Source: an uncultured Planctomycetia bacterium (GTDB lineage: Bacteria > Planctomycetota > UBA1135 > GCA-002686595). From it: DNA of 8,101 bases. The number at the start of each line of letters is the position of its first letter. The first letter of the stretch is position 1. The DNA lies in the NCBI GenBank assembly GCA_937952135.1, contig CALFYL010000360.1, positions 1 to 8,101 of the forward strand, in the 5' to 3' direction. Below are positions 1 through 7,192 of this stretch, piece after piece. Position numbers and translations under genes: made by a program. Below the pieces are notes generated by a model. That model was not told where the DNA came from. It did no database searches and worked only from the letters and a program-made list of their open reading frames with translations.

Positions 1-3000
1 TGTGGTCGTAGGCGGCGCCGCACGAGACGATGCGAGTCCCGTCCCGGCTCCAGCGTGCTGTGCGCACAGGTAGCCGATGCTCTGCGAACACCCGTTCGCA
101 CTCGCCGGTCCTGGCGTTCCAGATCCGGACCGTTCCATCGAACGCTCCGGTTGCGACGCGCGAACCGTCGGGTGAGAACTGAACGTCACTGACGCGGGCT
201 GCGGTGTGTCCGCTCATTACAACCTGCGGACCCCCGCCGTGAACGGACCAGATACGCGCGAGTCCATCGCTCGTCGCGCCGGCGATTCGCTCCGAGTCGG
301 GGGAGAAGTCTATGCGCAGCACGTCGAACCCGCCGGTGTCCATCTGGGTCAGTCGGCTCGACGTGAACGGCTGGAAGATGTCGATTCCGCCCCCGACTTG
401 ACCCTGGTGTCGCACCGGGTAGTGGGCGCGCGCCACGCCCAACATGCGAGAGTCGGGGCTCCACGCGACATCCCATGCGCCGATGCGCTCTTGGCCGACG
501 TCGACGCAGCGGACGTCCCGGAGCGTCTTGCTGTCGAGCAACCGGACACCGCTGTCCCGGCAGGTGGTTGCGATCCAGTTCTCGTCGGGCGAGAAGCAGA
601 TGCCCGTGATCCACCAGGGATGCAGCGCTTCCATGCGGCCTGGGTTGCCGTCGATCCGCCAGAAGCGGAGCGTACCGTCGAGCGAGGAGCTCAGGATCTC
701 GCCGTTCGGAAGCTGCTCGACACCTGTGATTCGATCACGGTGCCCTCCGAACTGGCGGAAGTGCTCGACGGCAGGGGGGGCGGCGTTGCTCGTTGTTGGG
801 GGTACGTACGCGCCATAGGCCATTCGCGACTTCGCGGGATCGAGATCCCACACGTGCAGCAACTTGTCCCATCCGCCCGAGATGAGCCATCGGCCGTCCG
901 ATGAGAGCACGACGCTCTGCGCTGGCATCCGCGCGCCGTCGACGCCCTCGTGGAGCGAACTCCACACCAGGCGCGGCCGCTCCTCCAGCGGAACCTCTGT
1001 GCTCAGGTCCCAAAGTGTGATCGTGTCGTTCCAAGAAACCGCGGCGAGACGCGAACGACCGGCATCGAAAGCGTAGTCGTGGATGCGCTCGGGAATCTCG
1101 GCGATGGTGCGGATGTTCGCGCCTGTGTCTCCGTCGATCGCGGCCAACAGGTGCATTCCCGCCCCCTCTGAGAATTCTGAAGTCAGGACGATCCGATGTG
1201 ATGCTGGCAGGAAGAGCGCCGCCGATGCCCGAGGTGGAGTTCGTCGCCACGTCCGGCGTAGTTCGTCTTCGAGGACCGCCCATCCCGTGAACTGGTGTTC
1301 CGTCCCGTCGGCGTCGCCTGTTCCGGTCACGACACAAGCGCCGTCGCCCGAGGTCGCGATCACATGGATCGGTCTCGATCCGGACTCGACCGAGGCCAGG
1401 ATCGTTCCTCCGCGTTCGCGAAGCTCCAAGCGACCGTCGTCGAAGCCGAACAGCATTCGATTGCTCGGGCCTAACCAAGCGAAAGCAGTGACCTTTGCTC
1501 CGCCCACACGGTGCCGGACGGCTCGCGAGATGTCTCGCGCGTCGAAGACAAGCACCTCGCCGTTGTCGAGCAGCGCGGCGTACTCCCACGCCGTCCGAGA
1601 GGCCGCCAGCTCGACGATCGGCGCGCCGAGTTCAACGGGCGCTGTGTCGCCGGAGTCGACGCGTCGTGCGAGGTGGTTCCACTCCCAACCCGGGTCGACG
1701 GTGCGCGCTGCCTCTAGGCGGCGGCTCGCCTCAAGCTGATCGCCATCCGCTAGCGCAGCACTGGCCGCGAACAACTGCGCGGTGTAGTTGCGCCGATTCG
1801 CGAGATCTGCACTCTTCACCGCTGCACCGCGAGCTCGGTCGAGTTCGTGGTTGGCTCGCTTCGTCCAAAACCCGAAGGTCACCGAACCCGCAACGATCAA
1901 CAGGGCCGCGACGAACGACGTGAGCGCCACGGCGCGGTTGCGGTGGATCCACTTGCGGAACTCTGCGACCGCCCCCGTGCGATGCGCTCGCACCACGCGG
2001 TCCTCGAGCCAGGCGCGGAGGTCCGCCGCGAACTCGCCTGCCTGCGCAAACCGCTGTTCCGCGGCGCGAGCCATGGCCTTGTCGCAGATGGACACCAGTT
2101 CGACGTTCGCTGTCGGTGCGCACTCCGCCAACGATTTCGGGGGGCCGCTGCGTACCTGGCGAAGCACCGCGTCAGATTCCGCGTCCGTGGTCGAGTACGG
2201 CGCGTGTCCTGCGAGCAGCTCATAGAGCATCGTGCCGAGGGCGTACACGTCGGTGCGGGCATCGACCTCAGCAGCTCTCCCCAGCGCCTGCTCGGGAGCC
2301 ATGTAAGCCGGTGTCCCTACGACCTGCCCGTCGAGGGTCTGCAGATGGGAGGCATCGACGTCTCCTTCGCTCGGGAGCGGCAGCTGTTCGTTCGCGCCAC
2401 TCAAGCGACGGGCGATGCCCCAGTCGAGCAGATAGACGTCGCCAAACCGACCGCACATGACATTGCCGGGCTTCACATCGCGGTGGATGACGCCATGCGA
2501 GTGGGCGAATGCCAGCGCTTCGCTGACTTGGAGCAAGATGCGGACCAGAGTTGGCAGGCGCCAAGCGGGGTCGCCCTTGCGGTGGAGCTCCATGACCTGC
2601 GCGAGCGTGAGTCCGTCGACCCGCCGCATCGTGAAGAATGGCCGGCCCTGCGCGTCTCGCGCGAGGTAGTGGACGGGCACGATCGAAGGATGACCAAGTG
2701 ACCCGGTGATGCGCGCTTCGTCGATGAAGCGTCGAAGTCGAAGCGGGTCGAGTTCGCTGACGTCGCCTCGCAAGCGCTTCACGACCACCCTACGTCCGAG
2801 CACGTGGTCCCATGCTTCATCAACTTCCGCCATGCCTCCATGCGCTAGCGGAGCGAAGCTCGACAGGGCGTTCTCGGGCAGCGGGTACTCATCGAGCTCG
2901 TTCAGTAGCGACTGCGCGAGCTCGCGATCCGGAACGGGAGCGATCGCCCGCACGAAGTCCTCGCCTCGGCCCCGCTGATTGCAATCCCGAGCCATGTCGC

Positions 3001-3145
3001 GCAGCTCGTCGAAGGCTGCGAGACGCCATCGCAGCGCGCTCGCGACCTCGGGCTGTTCGCGCTCAATTGCCTCGAGCCGACGTGCGCGCTCGTCCGGCGC
3101 GGCGCACGCCGCCAGCTCCGTGAACAAGCCTTCGATGTCACGCAT
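1..3145 (-). CDS. Membrane-anchored Hanks-type Ser/Thr protein kinase with WD40 repeats (3' end outside window)
   Basis: This frame is open without a stop from 3145 to the window edge (1048 codons). It phosphorylates Ser/Thr on unknown targets. Residues 1-95 are a helical, charged N-terminal extension. The kinase domain spans about 96-370: a weak glycine loop (LAHGGMAEV, 100-108), catalytic K123 (VVVKRL), alpha-C E143, the catalytic loop HRDVKPGNV (221-229), DWG (241-243) in place of DFG, GTPAYMAPE (277-285) and DVYALG (299-304). A single transmembrane helix lies at about 405-428, followed by basic residues. Residues 449-492 form a linker ending PGWEWNHL, a type I recall from planctomycete kinases (..A..GD...A...L......GWEW..L). 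After it come WD40 blades with signatures LWDL (W712), VWDL (W766), FWRI (W829), IWSV (W966) and IWNA (W1009); the last two are 43 residues apart. I chose the ATG at 3145; GTG at 3148 directly before it is possible, and neither has a clear Shine-Dalgarno. The gene starts 39 bases after the beta-helix gene, so it is probably translated from the same mRNA. The kinase call is secure; the substrate and the C-terminal end are unknown. Confidence 0.94.
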   Translation of the reverse strand, partial: MRDIEGLFTELAACAAPDERARRLEAIEREQPEVASALRWRLAAFDELRDMARDCNQRGRGEDFVRAIAPVPDRELAQSLLNELDEYPLPENALSSFAPLAHGGMAEVDEAWDHVLGRRVVVKRLRGDVSELDPLRLRRFIDEARITGSLGHPSIVPVHYLARDAQGRPFFTMRRVDGLTLAQVMELHRKGDPAWRLPTLVRILLQVSEALAFAHSHGVIHRDVKPGNVMCGRFGDVYLLDWGIARRLSGANEQLPLPSEGDVDASHLQTLDGQVVGTPAYMAPEQALGRAAEVDARTDVYALGTMLYELLAGHAPYSTTDAESDAVLRQVRSGPPKSLAECAPTANVELVSICDKAMARAAEQRFAQAGEFAADLRAWLEDRVVRAHRTGAVAEFRKWIHRNRAVALTSFVAALLIVAGSVTFGFWTKRANHELDRARGAAVKSADLANRRNYTAQLFAASAALADGDQLEASRRLEAARTVDPGWEWNHLARRVDSGDTAPVELGAPIVELAASRTAWEYAALLDNGEVLVFDARDISRAVRHRVGGAKVTAFAWLGPSNRMLFGFDDGRLELRERGGTILASVESGSRPIHVIATSGDGACVVTGTGDADGTEHQFTGWAVLEDELRRTWRRTPPRASAALFLPASHRIVLTSEFSEGAGMHLLAAIDGDTGANIRTIAEIPERIHDYAFDAGRSRLAAVSWNDTITLWDLSTEVPLEERPRLVWSSLHEGVDGARMPAQSVVLSSDGRWLISGGWDKLLHVWDLDPAKSRMAYGAYVPPTTSNAAPPAVEHFRQFGGHRDRITGVEQLPNGEILSSSLDGTLRFWRIDGNPGRMEALHPWWITGICFSPDENWIATTCRDSGVRLLDSKTLRDVRCVDVGQERIGAWDVAWSPDSRMLGVARAHYPVRHQGQVGGGIDIFQPFTSSRLTQMDTGGFDVLRIDFSPDSERIAGATSDGLARIWSVHGGGPQVVMSGHTAARVSDVQFSPDGSRVATGAFDGTVRIWNARTGECERVFAEHRLPVRTARWSRDGTRIVSCGAAYDH

Positions 3146-3184
3146 CACGTCGTCATGGTGGGCGTCACGCCCCAGGCTTGGCAA

Positions 3185-4714
3185 TCAAGGACGGAGCACG
3201 AATCGCACGGCGTCGCTCAACGACACGTTGTTCGGCGCGACGAATCCGGGATCGCGTCCCCAGAACTGCCCGTAGATCCAGTCGCCGGCGACGAGGCCGA
3301 AGGACTGCGCGTAGGGCGTGTTGAACGTGAACGACCACGAGCCCGTGCAATCGATTCCGCTCGGACTTCCCGCCGATCCTTGGAGCGGCGTGCGGACGAC
3401 CGGGTACTGCACGCAGCGCCACCCTCCGAAGAACGGCGCCGAGCTCTCGCCACGTCCCCAGAAGAACAGGCCGGTCTTGTTGTTGAGTACGTTGAACGCC
3501 ATCACACGGTAGTTGTTGGCCGATAGCGAAGGCTGCCCACTCCAGGTAACTGCCGGCACACAACCGATGCTGTTCGTCTTGCCGGTGCAGTAGGTCGAAA
3601 CGTCTGCGGAGCTCGTCAGCGCGCCCATGTCGATTCGCGTTCCGTCCGGGTCGACCGGCGACGTCGGGTCGCCCGCATCGATGCACGGGGAGGATGCGGA
3701 TAAGGAGTAGTCGCCTCCAGCGGGGTTCGCGAAGAGGGGATCGGTGTTCAAGTTCCCTTGACCTGCGAGCCCGCCGCGGAAGTTCGTGTACGTCCCGGTG
3801 ATGGTCCCGCTGCTCGCTCCGCCGACGACCACCACCTCGCCGCCGCTGTTGTTCCAGACGATCGAGTTGTGCAACACGCCGTGATTCGCTGGCCATCCGG
3901 CGTGGTAGAGGAAGAACGCGCCACCTGACCCCGCCGTGTTGTTCGCGATCGTGACGCTCTCGAACAGCGGATCACATGCCGACTGCAGGATGAAGGCGCC
4001 GCCCGCCGCGCCCGAGCTATTGCCGACGACCAGCACGCGTCGAAGCACGGCATCCACATCGTCGCTGAAGTAGAACCCACCGCCCCAAGTCGTGGCGTGG
4101 TTGTTCCGGACGGTCGTGTCCTCGATCAGCGGTGAGTGGCAGCCGCGCACGTAGATCCCGGCGCCATCCGGCGCTGCAAAGTTGTCGTGCACGCTGCAAC
4201 GCCGGATCGTTGCGTTCGCGCCAGCGTAGAGCTGGATTCCGCCGCCGTGGGAAGCGCTGTTGCCTGCGATCTCAAGGTCCTCGAGCACCGGGCTCGAACC
4301 GACGCAAAGCACGCCGCCTCCCTGGCCCAAGCCGTAGCCGTTCCAGCCCACGCTGCCGACGCCGCCAGTCACCCGAAAGCCTGACAGGCGAGCCGCTGAG
4401 GTTTCACCCGCGTTGAAAATGACCGCGGCGCGGCCGAACCCGCTTGCATCGATCGTGGTGGACGGCGCGCCAGCGCCCATCACGCGCACATTCTTGCCTC
4501 CGAATCGGATCGCCTCCGCATACGTTCCTGCGGCGACGGCGATCGTGTCGCCGTCGACTGTGGTCGACGCATCGAGCGCAGCTTGGATCGTCGCGAACGG
4601 TGCGCCGGCGGTCCCGTTGCCTCCGGGACTTGCAGCATCCACGAACCACGTCGACTGGGCGTGGGACAACGCGGCCGTGGAGCAAAGTACGACGATGTGG
4701 TTCCAGCGCAACAT
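3185..4714 (-). CDS. Exported right-handed beta-helix (choice-of-anchor Q-like) protein with conserved planctomycete-type C-terminal domain
   Basis: The product is 509 residues. Residues 1-20 are a signal peptide (MLRWNHIVVLCSTAALSHAQ) with probable cleavage after SHA, so it is exported. Residues 22-90 carry the opening typical of pectate-lyase-like helices (TWFVDAASPGGNG, PFATIQAALDA, DTIAVAAGTY). Residues 105-310 hold repeated coils rich in GGG, NNxA and SPxxED-type turns (HGGGIQLY, WGGGFYFSD, AGGAFILQ, GSGGAFFLY). Residues 322-366 match the choice-of-anchor Q style (DPLFANPAGGDYSL, SPCIDAGDP, PDGTRIDMGA). Residues 375-509 form a separate domain with C376, C385, C434 and C456 and an end reading FWGRDPGF ... 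APNN.SLSDA. No polysaccharide-lyase catalytic residues can be assigned, so a structural or binding role at the surface is as likely as an enzyme. The frame stays open upstream to about 5087, but the start at 4714 is preferred: it gives a clean signal peptide and has AGGAGG eight bases before it. The kinase gene follows in the same orientation. Confidence 0.9.
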   Translation of the reverse strand: MLRWNHIVVLCSTAALSHAQSTWFVDAASPGGNGTAGAPFATIQAALDASTTVDGDTIAVAAGTYAEAIRFGGKNVRVMGAGAPSTTIDASGFGRAAVIFNAGETSAARLSGFRVTGGVGSVGWNGYGLGQGGGVLCVGSSPVLEDLEIAGNSASHGGGIQLYAGANATIRRCSVHDNFAAPDGAGIYVRGCHSPLIEDTTVRNNHATTWGGGFYFSDDVDAVLRRVLVVGNSSGAAGGAFILQSACDPLFESVTIANNTAGSGGAFFLYHAGWPANHGVLHNSIVWNNSGGEVVVVGGASSGTITGTYTNFRGGLAGQGNLNTDPLFANPAGGDYSLSASSPCIDAGDPTSPVDPDGTRIDMGALTSSADVSTYCTGKTNSIGCVPAVTWSGQPSLSANNYRVMAFNVLNNKTGLFFWGRGESSAPFFGGWRCVQYPVVRTPLQGSAGSPSGIDCTGSWSFTFNTPYAQSFGLVAGDWIYGQFWGRDPGFVAPNNVSLSDAVRFVLRP

Positions 4715-4722
4715 GGGGTAGC

Positions 4723-4728
4723 CCTCCT
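4723..4728 (-). promoter_or_regulatory. Shine-Dalgarno of the beta-helix gene
   Basis: On the minus strand AGGAGG (within GAAGGAGGG) lies eight bases before the ATG at 4714. It is the strongest ribosome binding site in the window. It decides the start in favour of the signal-peptide methionine, over upstream in-frame TTG or CTG codons in the same open frame. Confidence 0.85.
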
Positions 4729-4820
4729 TCTCGGTGTAACGGGGGAGTGAGTGACAAACGGAAGCCGCGTCGTCCGCGCTCGGAAAAGCTGCACGAAGAT
4801 TCAGCCGAGACTCGAGCTTC

Positions 4821-4847
4821 GCGGACGGAATCGCGAGGCGGACGGAA
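4821..4847. repeat. Direct repeat of 10 bases (GCGGACGGAA), period 17
   Basis: GCGGACGGAA occurs at 4821-4830 and again at 4838-4847, so the copies start 17 bases apart. The pair lies 107-133 bases upstream of the beta-helix start, where an activator or repressor could bind. No regulator is encoded nearby, and the assignment as an operator is inference. Confidence 0.35.
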
Positions 4848-4935
4848 ACCGAGCTGCGGCGATGGGCAGCGTCTGTGCCCGCAGCGGCCAATTCAGAACC
4901 TGAGTAGCACCGCGCTCGGCGCGCACTACTTGGCT

Positions 4936-4953
4936 CGCCGGTGGAAACCGGCG
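4936..4953 (+). repeat. Perfect 7-bp hairpin with GGAA (GNRA) tetraloop
   Basis: The sequence is CGCCGGT-GGAA-ACCGGCG. All seven pairs are Watson-Crick, and the plus-strand loop fits the GNRA class, which forms very stable RNA hairpins. It sits about 230 bases before the start of the small plus-strand gene and could belong to its leader if transcription begins upstream. No T-run follows on either strand, so it is not a standard intrinsic terminator. A chance origin in GC-rich DNA is possible. Confidence 0.5.
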
Positions 4954-5170
4954 GCCATGGAGCGCGCCCTGTGCCGAACTCCACCCGGTCGCCCCGCACC
5001 TCGCCAAGGTTGCGCAGTCTCACGCGCGTATCGATCGCCCGCCATTCCGCTTCGTCCAAACGCCGGCTGATCAGAAAGCAGAAGAATCAACGAGCACGGG
5101 AGTGCCGGTCTTCGGTTCTCCTTCGGCGGGCGCCGTTCGTGCACGCCACACCGCAAACCGCGCATCGCGC

Positions 5171-5177
5171 AGAAGGA
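5171..5177 (+). promoter_or_regulatory. Shine-Dalgarno of the small hydrophobic gene
   Basis: AGAAGGA is followed by seven bases and then the GTG at 5185. This supports translation of the short frame and its use of GTG rather than the internal ATG near the end. Confidence 0.6.
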
Positions 5178-5184
5178 ACACCCA

Positions 5185-5394
5185 GTGCCTAGCAGTACCC
5201 TCCCTACCACGTCCAAAGCCGCCGCGTCCGTAGTCGTCGCCGCAACTGCAGGTGGCGCTACAGTGGCAGTCCTCGGCGGCTCGGCCGCCGCGGTCAGCGC
5301 TGCGACGGTCATCGCTGCCACCGGCGGCGCTGCGGCGGTTGTCCTCGTCGGCTACGGCGTGTATCGCTGGATGAAGGCCAAAGCGCACGCCTAG
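5185..5394 (+). CDS. Small Ala/Gly/Val-rich hydrophobic protein with glycine-zipper pattern
   Basis: The product is 69 residues, starting with GTG and ending with TAG. Residues 1-11 are polar (Ser/Thr/Pro). Residues 12-60 are almost wholly Ala, Gly, Val, Ile, Leu, Ser and Thr, enough for two short or one kinked membrane helix. Residues 61-69 are a basic tail (RWMKAKAHA). Gly pairs fall at 23-24, 31-32 and 47-48, with single Gly at 56 and 58, so the pairs are spaced in multiples of eight. Such spacing is known from glycine-zipper helices that pack or oligomerise in membranes, and small pore-forming peptides can look like this. I do not recognise the family. Codons mostly end in G or C, and the Shine-Dalgarno is good, so I think it is real. 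It stands alone: divergent from the beta-helix gene and convergent with the 505-residue gene. A role as toxin, holin-like peptide or scaffold is speculative. Confidence 0.62.
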   Translation: MPSSTLPTTSKAAASVVVAATAGGATVAVLGGSAAAVSAATVIAATGGAAAVVLVGYGVYRWMKAKAHA

Positions 5395-5629
5395 AAGCTC
5401 CACTGGCTTGATCGCCACGCTCAAGTTCGCGCTCGATGGACGGTTCTCGGTCGCATGGATCACCGGCTGCCAGTGCGTTGGTCGTCGCCGCGACTTCGGA
5501 GCTGTGACGTCCCGAGTCAGGTGATCGCAACCCGCGGCGCGAACGCAGATGGCGGCCTGGCTTCCGCGTCCGTTGGCGCTCGACAAGTCCGGTGTGGTGC
5601 TCGGTCCGTTCATTCCGGCGGCGCTGACC

Positions 5630-7147
5630 TCACTCCCCAAACTGCTGCCGCAGGATCTCCTCGGCCACTTGGTTCGGGTTGTAGCCGCGGGTGAGGCGGA
5701 CGGGGCGCTTGTTGAGTTGCTTCGCCAGGGTCATGGAGTCCTTGGAGTGGGAGTGCGAGGCCCAGCGGATGAGAACCAAGACCATGAACGTGTCGTCGCG
5801 GGCGATGGGGGCTTCGAGGTAGGCGGTGGATTCGTGTTCGCGCGTCGTGATCCACTCGAGCTCCTGGAGTTCGAAGGCGCGTTCGAGGGCGAGTTTGGAG
5901 TGGGGGCGTTCGACGCCGCCGATGAGGACGATGCGCTTGCCGCGCAGAAGGTCGGCGGCCTTTAGGACAGCAGGGGAGCGTTCGCGCGCGGGCGGCGGCG
6001 GTGATGAGTCGAACTCCTTGCTGGCGAGGTAGCGGTCGATCTCGATGTCGATGCGGCGGACGGCTTCGGGGAGGTCGAGTTGGCTCGGCCGGAGTTCGAG
6101 GATCGGCAACAGCTCCTCGCGCAGTTCGCGCTCGGATGGGCGTACACCGAGTTGGAGCAGTGCCGCTGCGGTGTCGTCGACCTTCTTCCAGTCGTCGAGG
6201 ACGAACTCGGCGCCGGGTGTGGCGTTGCGGATCCGCTTGGCGTGGTAAGCGAGTCGCTTGCGCAGCTCGAGCTGGGTGCGACGTTGGCTGCGTGCGTCGG
6301 TGAGCCGCTGTTCCAGTTCGTGCAGCCGACGGCTTCGCGTCTCCCAATCGGCCGGGTCGGCGGGGTTGTCGAGCCGCATGTAGCGCTCGAGGTAGACGCT
6401 GTGCTGCTCGGTCTGACGACGCAGCCAGTAGAACGCATGCGTCTGTTCTTCGTCGGCTGGCAGGTCGCACTCGATGAGCGCACGTCGAAGGGCGGATTGG
6501 GACTCGGCGAGGAGTTCGAACACGGCGAGCAACGTGTCTCGGTCTTCCCAGTCCTGCGTGTCCAGCGCACCGGCGATGTCCGCAGCCAAGGCGAGGTTGT
6601 CGAAGCAGGCCGCGAGGATGTGCATGGACTCGTCCGGCGGTAGATCCGCTTCGCGCGACAACATCCAGAGCCCGCACGCGTCGAGCTGGTGCGCCTGCGA
6701 GATCAAGCGCTGTGTGCGTTCGCTGAGCGTCAGGTGCGGCGCGTCGGGAGCGAGCTCGAGACTTCGGCGCTCCTTGGCCCAGCGCATGGCCTCGGCCTTG
6801 AGCCGGGAGCGCTTGGCAAGCAGCTCGAGTGGTCGCGTCTGGACAAAAACGAAGCTAGTAGCTGGCGCCGCCTCCGCAGCGGCAACCATCGAGTTGCGTC
6901 GCAGGTTCTCCTGGAGGGCCGCGGCCGCGACTTCGGCGCGCAGGACTTCGCGTTGCACCGGGGGCGGCGGCTCGGGCGCGATGACGACGGACGGCGGCTC
7001 AACCTCGTCGTGTCCGTCGCTCGCCGCTTCGACCAGGCACTCGGCGATCGAGATGGCCATGCGTCTGGCAGCGGGAGACTCCCTCACCAACTGCTTCAAG
7101 GCGAGGCGGAACTCGTTCCAGTCTTCGGGTGTGAAGGCGTGATCCAT
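5630..7147 (-). CDS. Uncharacterised helical protein with C-terminal DUF2325-like domain
   Basis: The product is 505 residues, with no signal peptide or membrane helix, so it is probably cytoplasmic. Residues 1-45 are helical. Residues 50-65 are a Pro-rich linker (EPPPP). Residues 66-375 are largely charged helix, with likely coiled coil at about 270-305 (LHELEQRLTDARSQRR). A second Pro-rich hinge lies at 381-388. Residues 401-500 are a compact alpha/beta domain: beta strand and glycine turn GKRIVLIGG (403-411), ERPHSK, hydrophobic strand FMVLVLIRW (454-462), SHSHSK (464-469), then KRPVRLTRGYNPNQVAEEI (480-498). The GG turn, the Ser-His element and the closing K.P....R match the order I remember for DUF2325, and the RW.SHS / GYNPNQVA ending is one I recall from hypothetical proteins. 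The domain call is tentative. The start is ATG at 7147 with only a weak ribosome site. It follows the zinc-ribbon gene by 45 bases and is probably co-transcribed with it. No enzyme activity can be assigned. Confidence 0.87.
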   Translation of the reverse strand: MDHAFTPEDWNEFRLALKQLVRESPAARRMAISIAECLVEAASDGHDEVEPPSVVIAPEPPPPVQREVLRAEVAAAALQENLRRNSMVAAAEAAPATSFVFVQTRPLELLAKRSRLKAEAMRWAKERRSLELAPDAPHLTLSERTQRLISQAHQLDACGLWMLSREADLPPDESMHILAACFDNLALAADIAGALDTQDWEDRDTLLAVFELLAESQSALRRALIECDLPADEEQTHAFYWLRRQTEQHSVYLERYMRLDNPADPADWETRSRRLHELEQRLTDARSQRRTQLELRKRLAYHAKRIRNATPGAEFVLDDWKKVDDTAAALLQLGVRPSERELREELLPILELRPSQLDLPEAVRRIDIEIDRYLASKEFDSSPPPPARERSPAVLKAADLLRGKRIVLIGGVERPHSKLALERAFELQELEWITTREHESTAYLEAPIARDDTFMVLVLIRWASHSHSKDSMTLAKQLNKRPVRLTRGYNPNQVAEEILRQQFGE

Positions 7148-7192
7148 GTGATTTCCAGTCGTACGTTCCGTTCCGAGTCACATCGACGCGAC

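Larger units (their letters stand above)
4715..5184. other. Divergent intergenic region, 470 bases, no convincing gene
   Basis: This stretch separates the minus-strand beta-helix gene from the plus-strand small hydrophobic gene, so promoters for both should lie here. I could not pick out a credible -35/-10 pair on either strand. It contains a 7-bp hairpin (4936-4953) and a 10-base direct repeat (4821-4847). The minus frame is open from about 5087 through the region. Its first part (about 5060-4930) reads like protein (LDEAEWRAIDTRV, GEVRGDRVEFG), but it has no good start or ribosome site and lies before the signal peptide. It could be a decayed gene fragment or only GC-rich chance. Confidence 0.6.

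Noticed and set aside
1847..2701. A 284-codon plus-strand open frame within the kinase region.
   Set aside because: It lies opposite the catalytic loop and transmembrane segment of a clear kinase. The open frame is a by-product of GC-rich codons on the other strand.
3146..3187. Beta-helix and kinase frames are the same, separated only by one TGA followed by an open 13-codon stretch, hinting at readthrough to a giant fusion.
   Set aside because: The kinase has its own ATG, the fusion would place a cytoplasmic kinase after an exported domain, and no recoding signal is visible. A shared frame occurs by chance in one of three pairs.
4715..5059. A longer beta-helix protein starting with TTG at 5059 (624 residues).
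   Set aside because: It would bury the signal peptide and ignore the strong AGGAGG before 4714. The extra 115 residues show no domain.
5071..5640. A 189-codon minus-strand open frame covering the small hydrophobic gene.
   Set aside because: It has low-complexity Arg/Gly-rich content without motifs and no ribosome site. It is better explained as the shadow of the plus-strand gene and GC-rich spacer.
5610..6677. A 355-codon minus-strand frame rich in Arg/Pro/His overlapping the 505-residue gene.
   Set aside because: Its composition is typical of an out-of-frame shadow, and it has no domain. The 5630-7147 frame has ordered motifs and natural codon bias.
1359..7152. A 12-base match (GATCCATGTGAT) between 7141-7152 and the complement of 1359-1370.
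   Set aside because: One copy is inside WD40 coding sequence (IHVI) and the other overlaps a start codon. No flanking similarity extends it, so chance is the simplest explanation.
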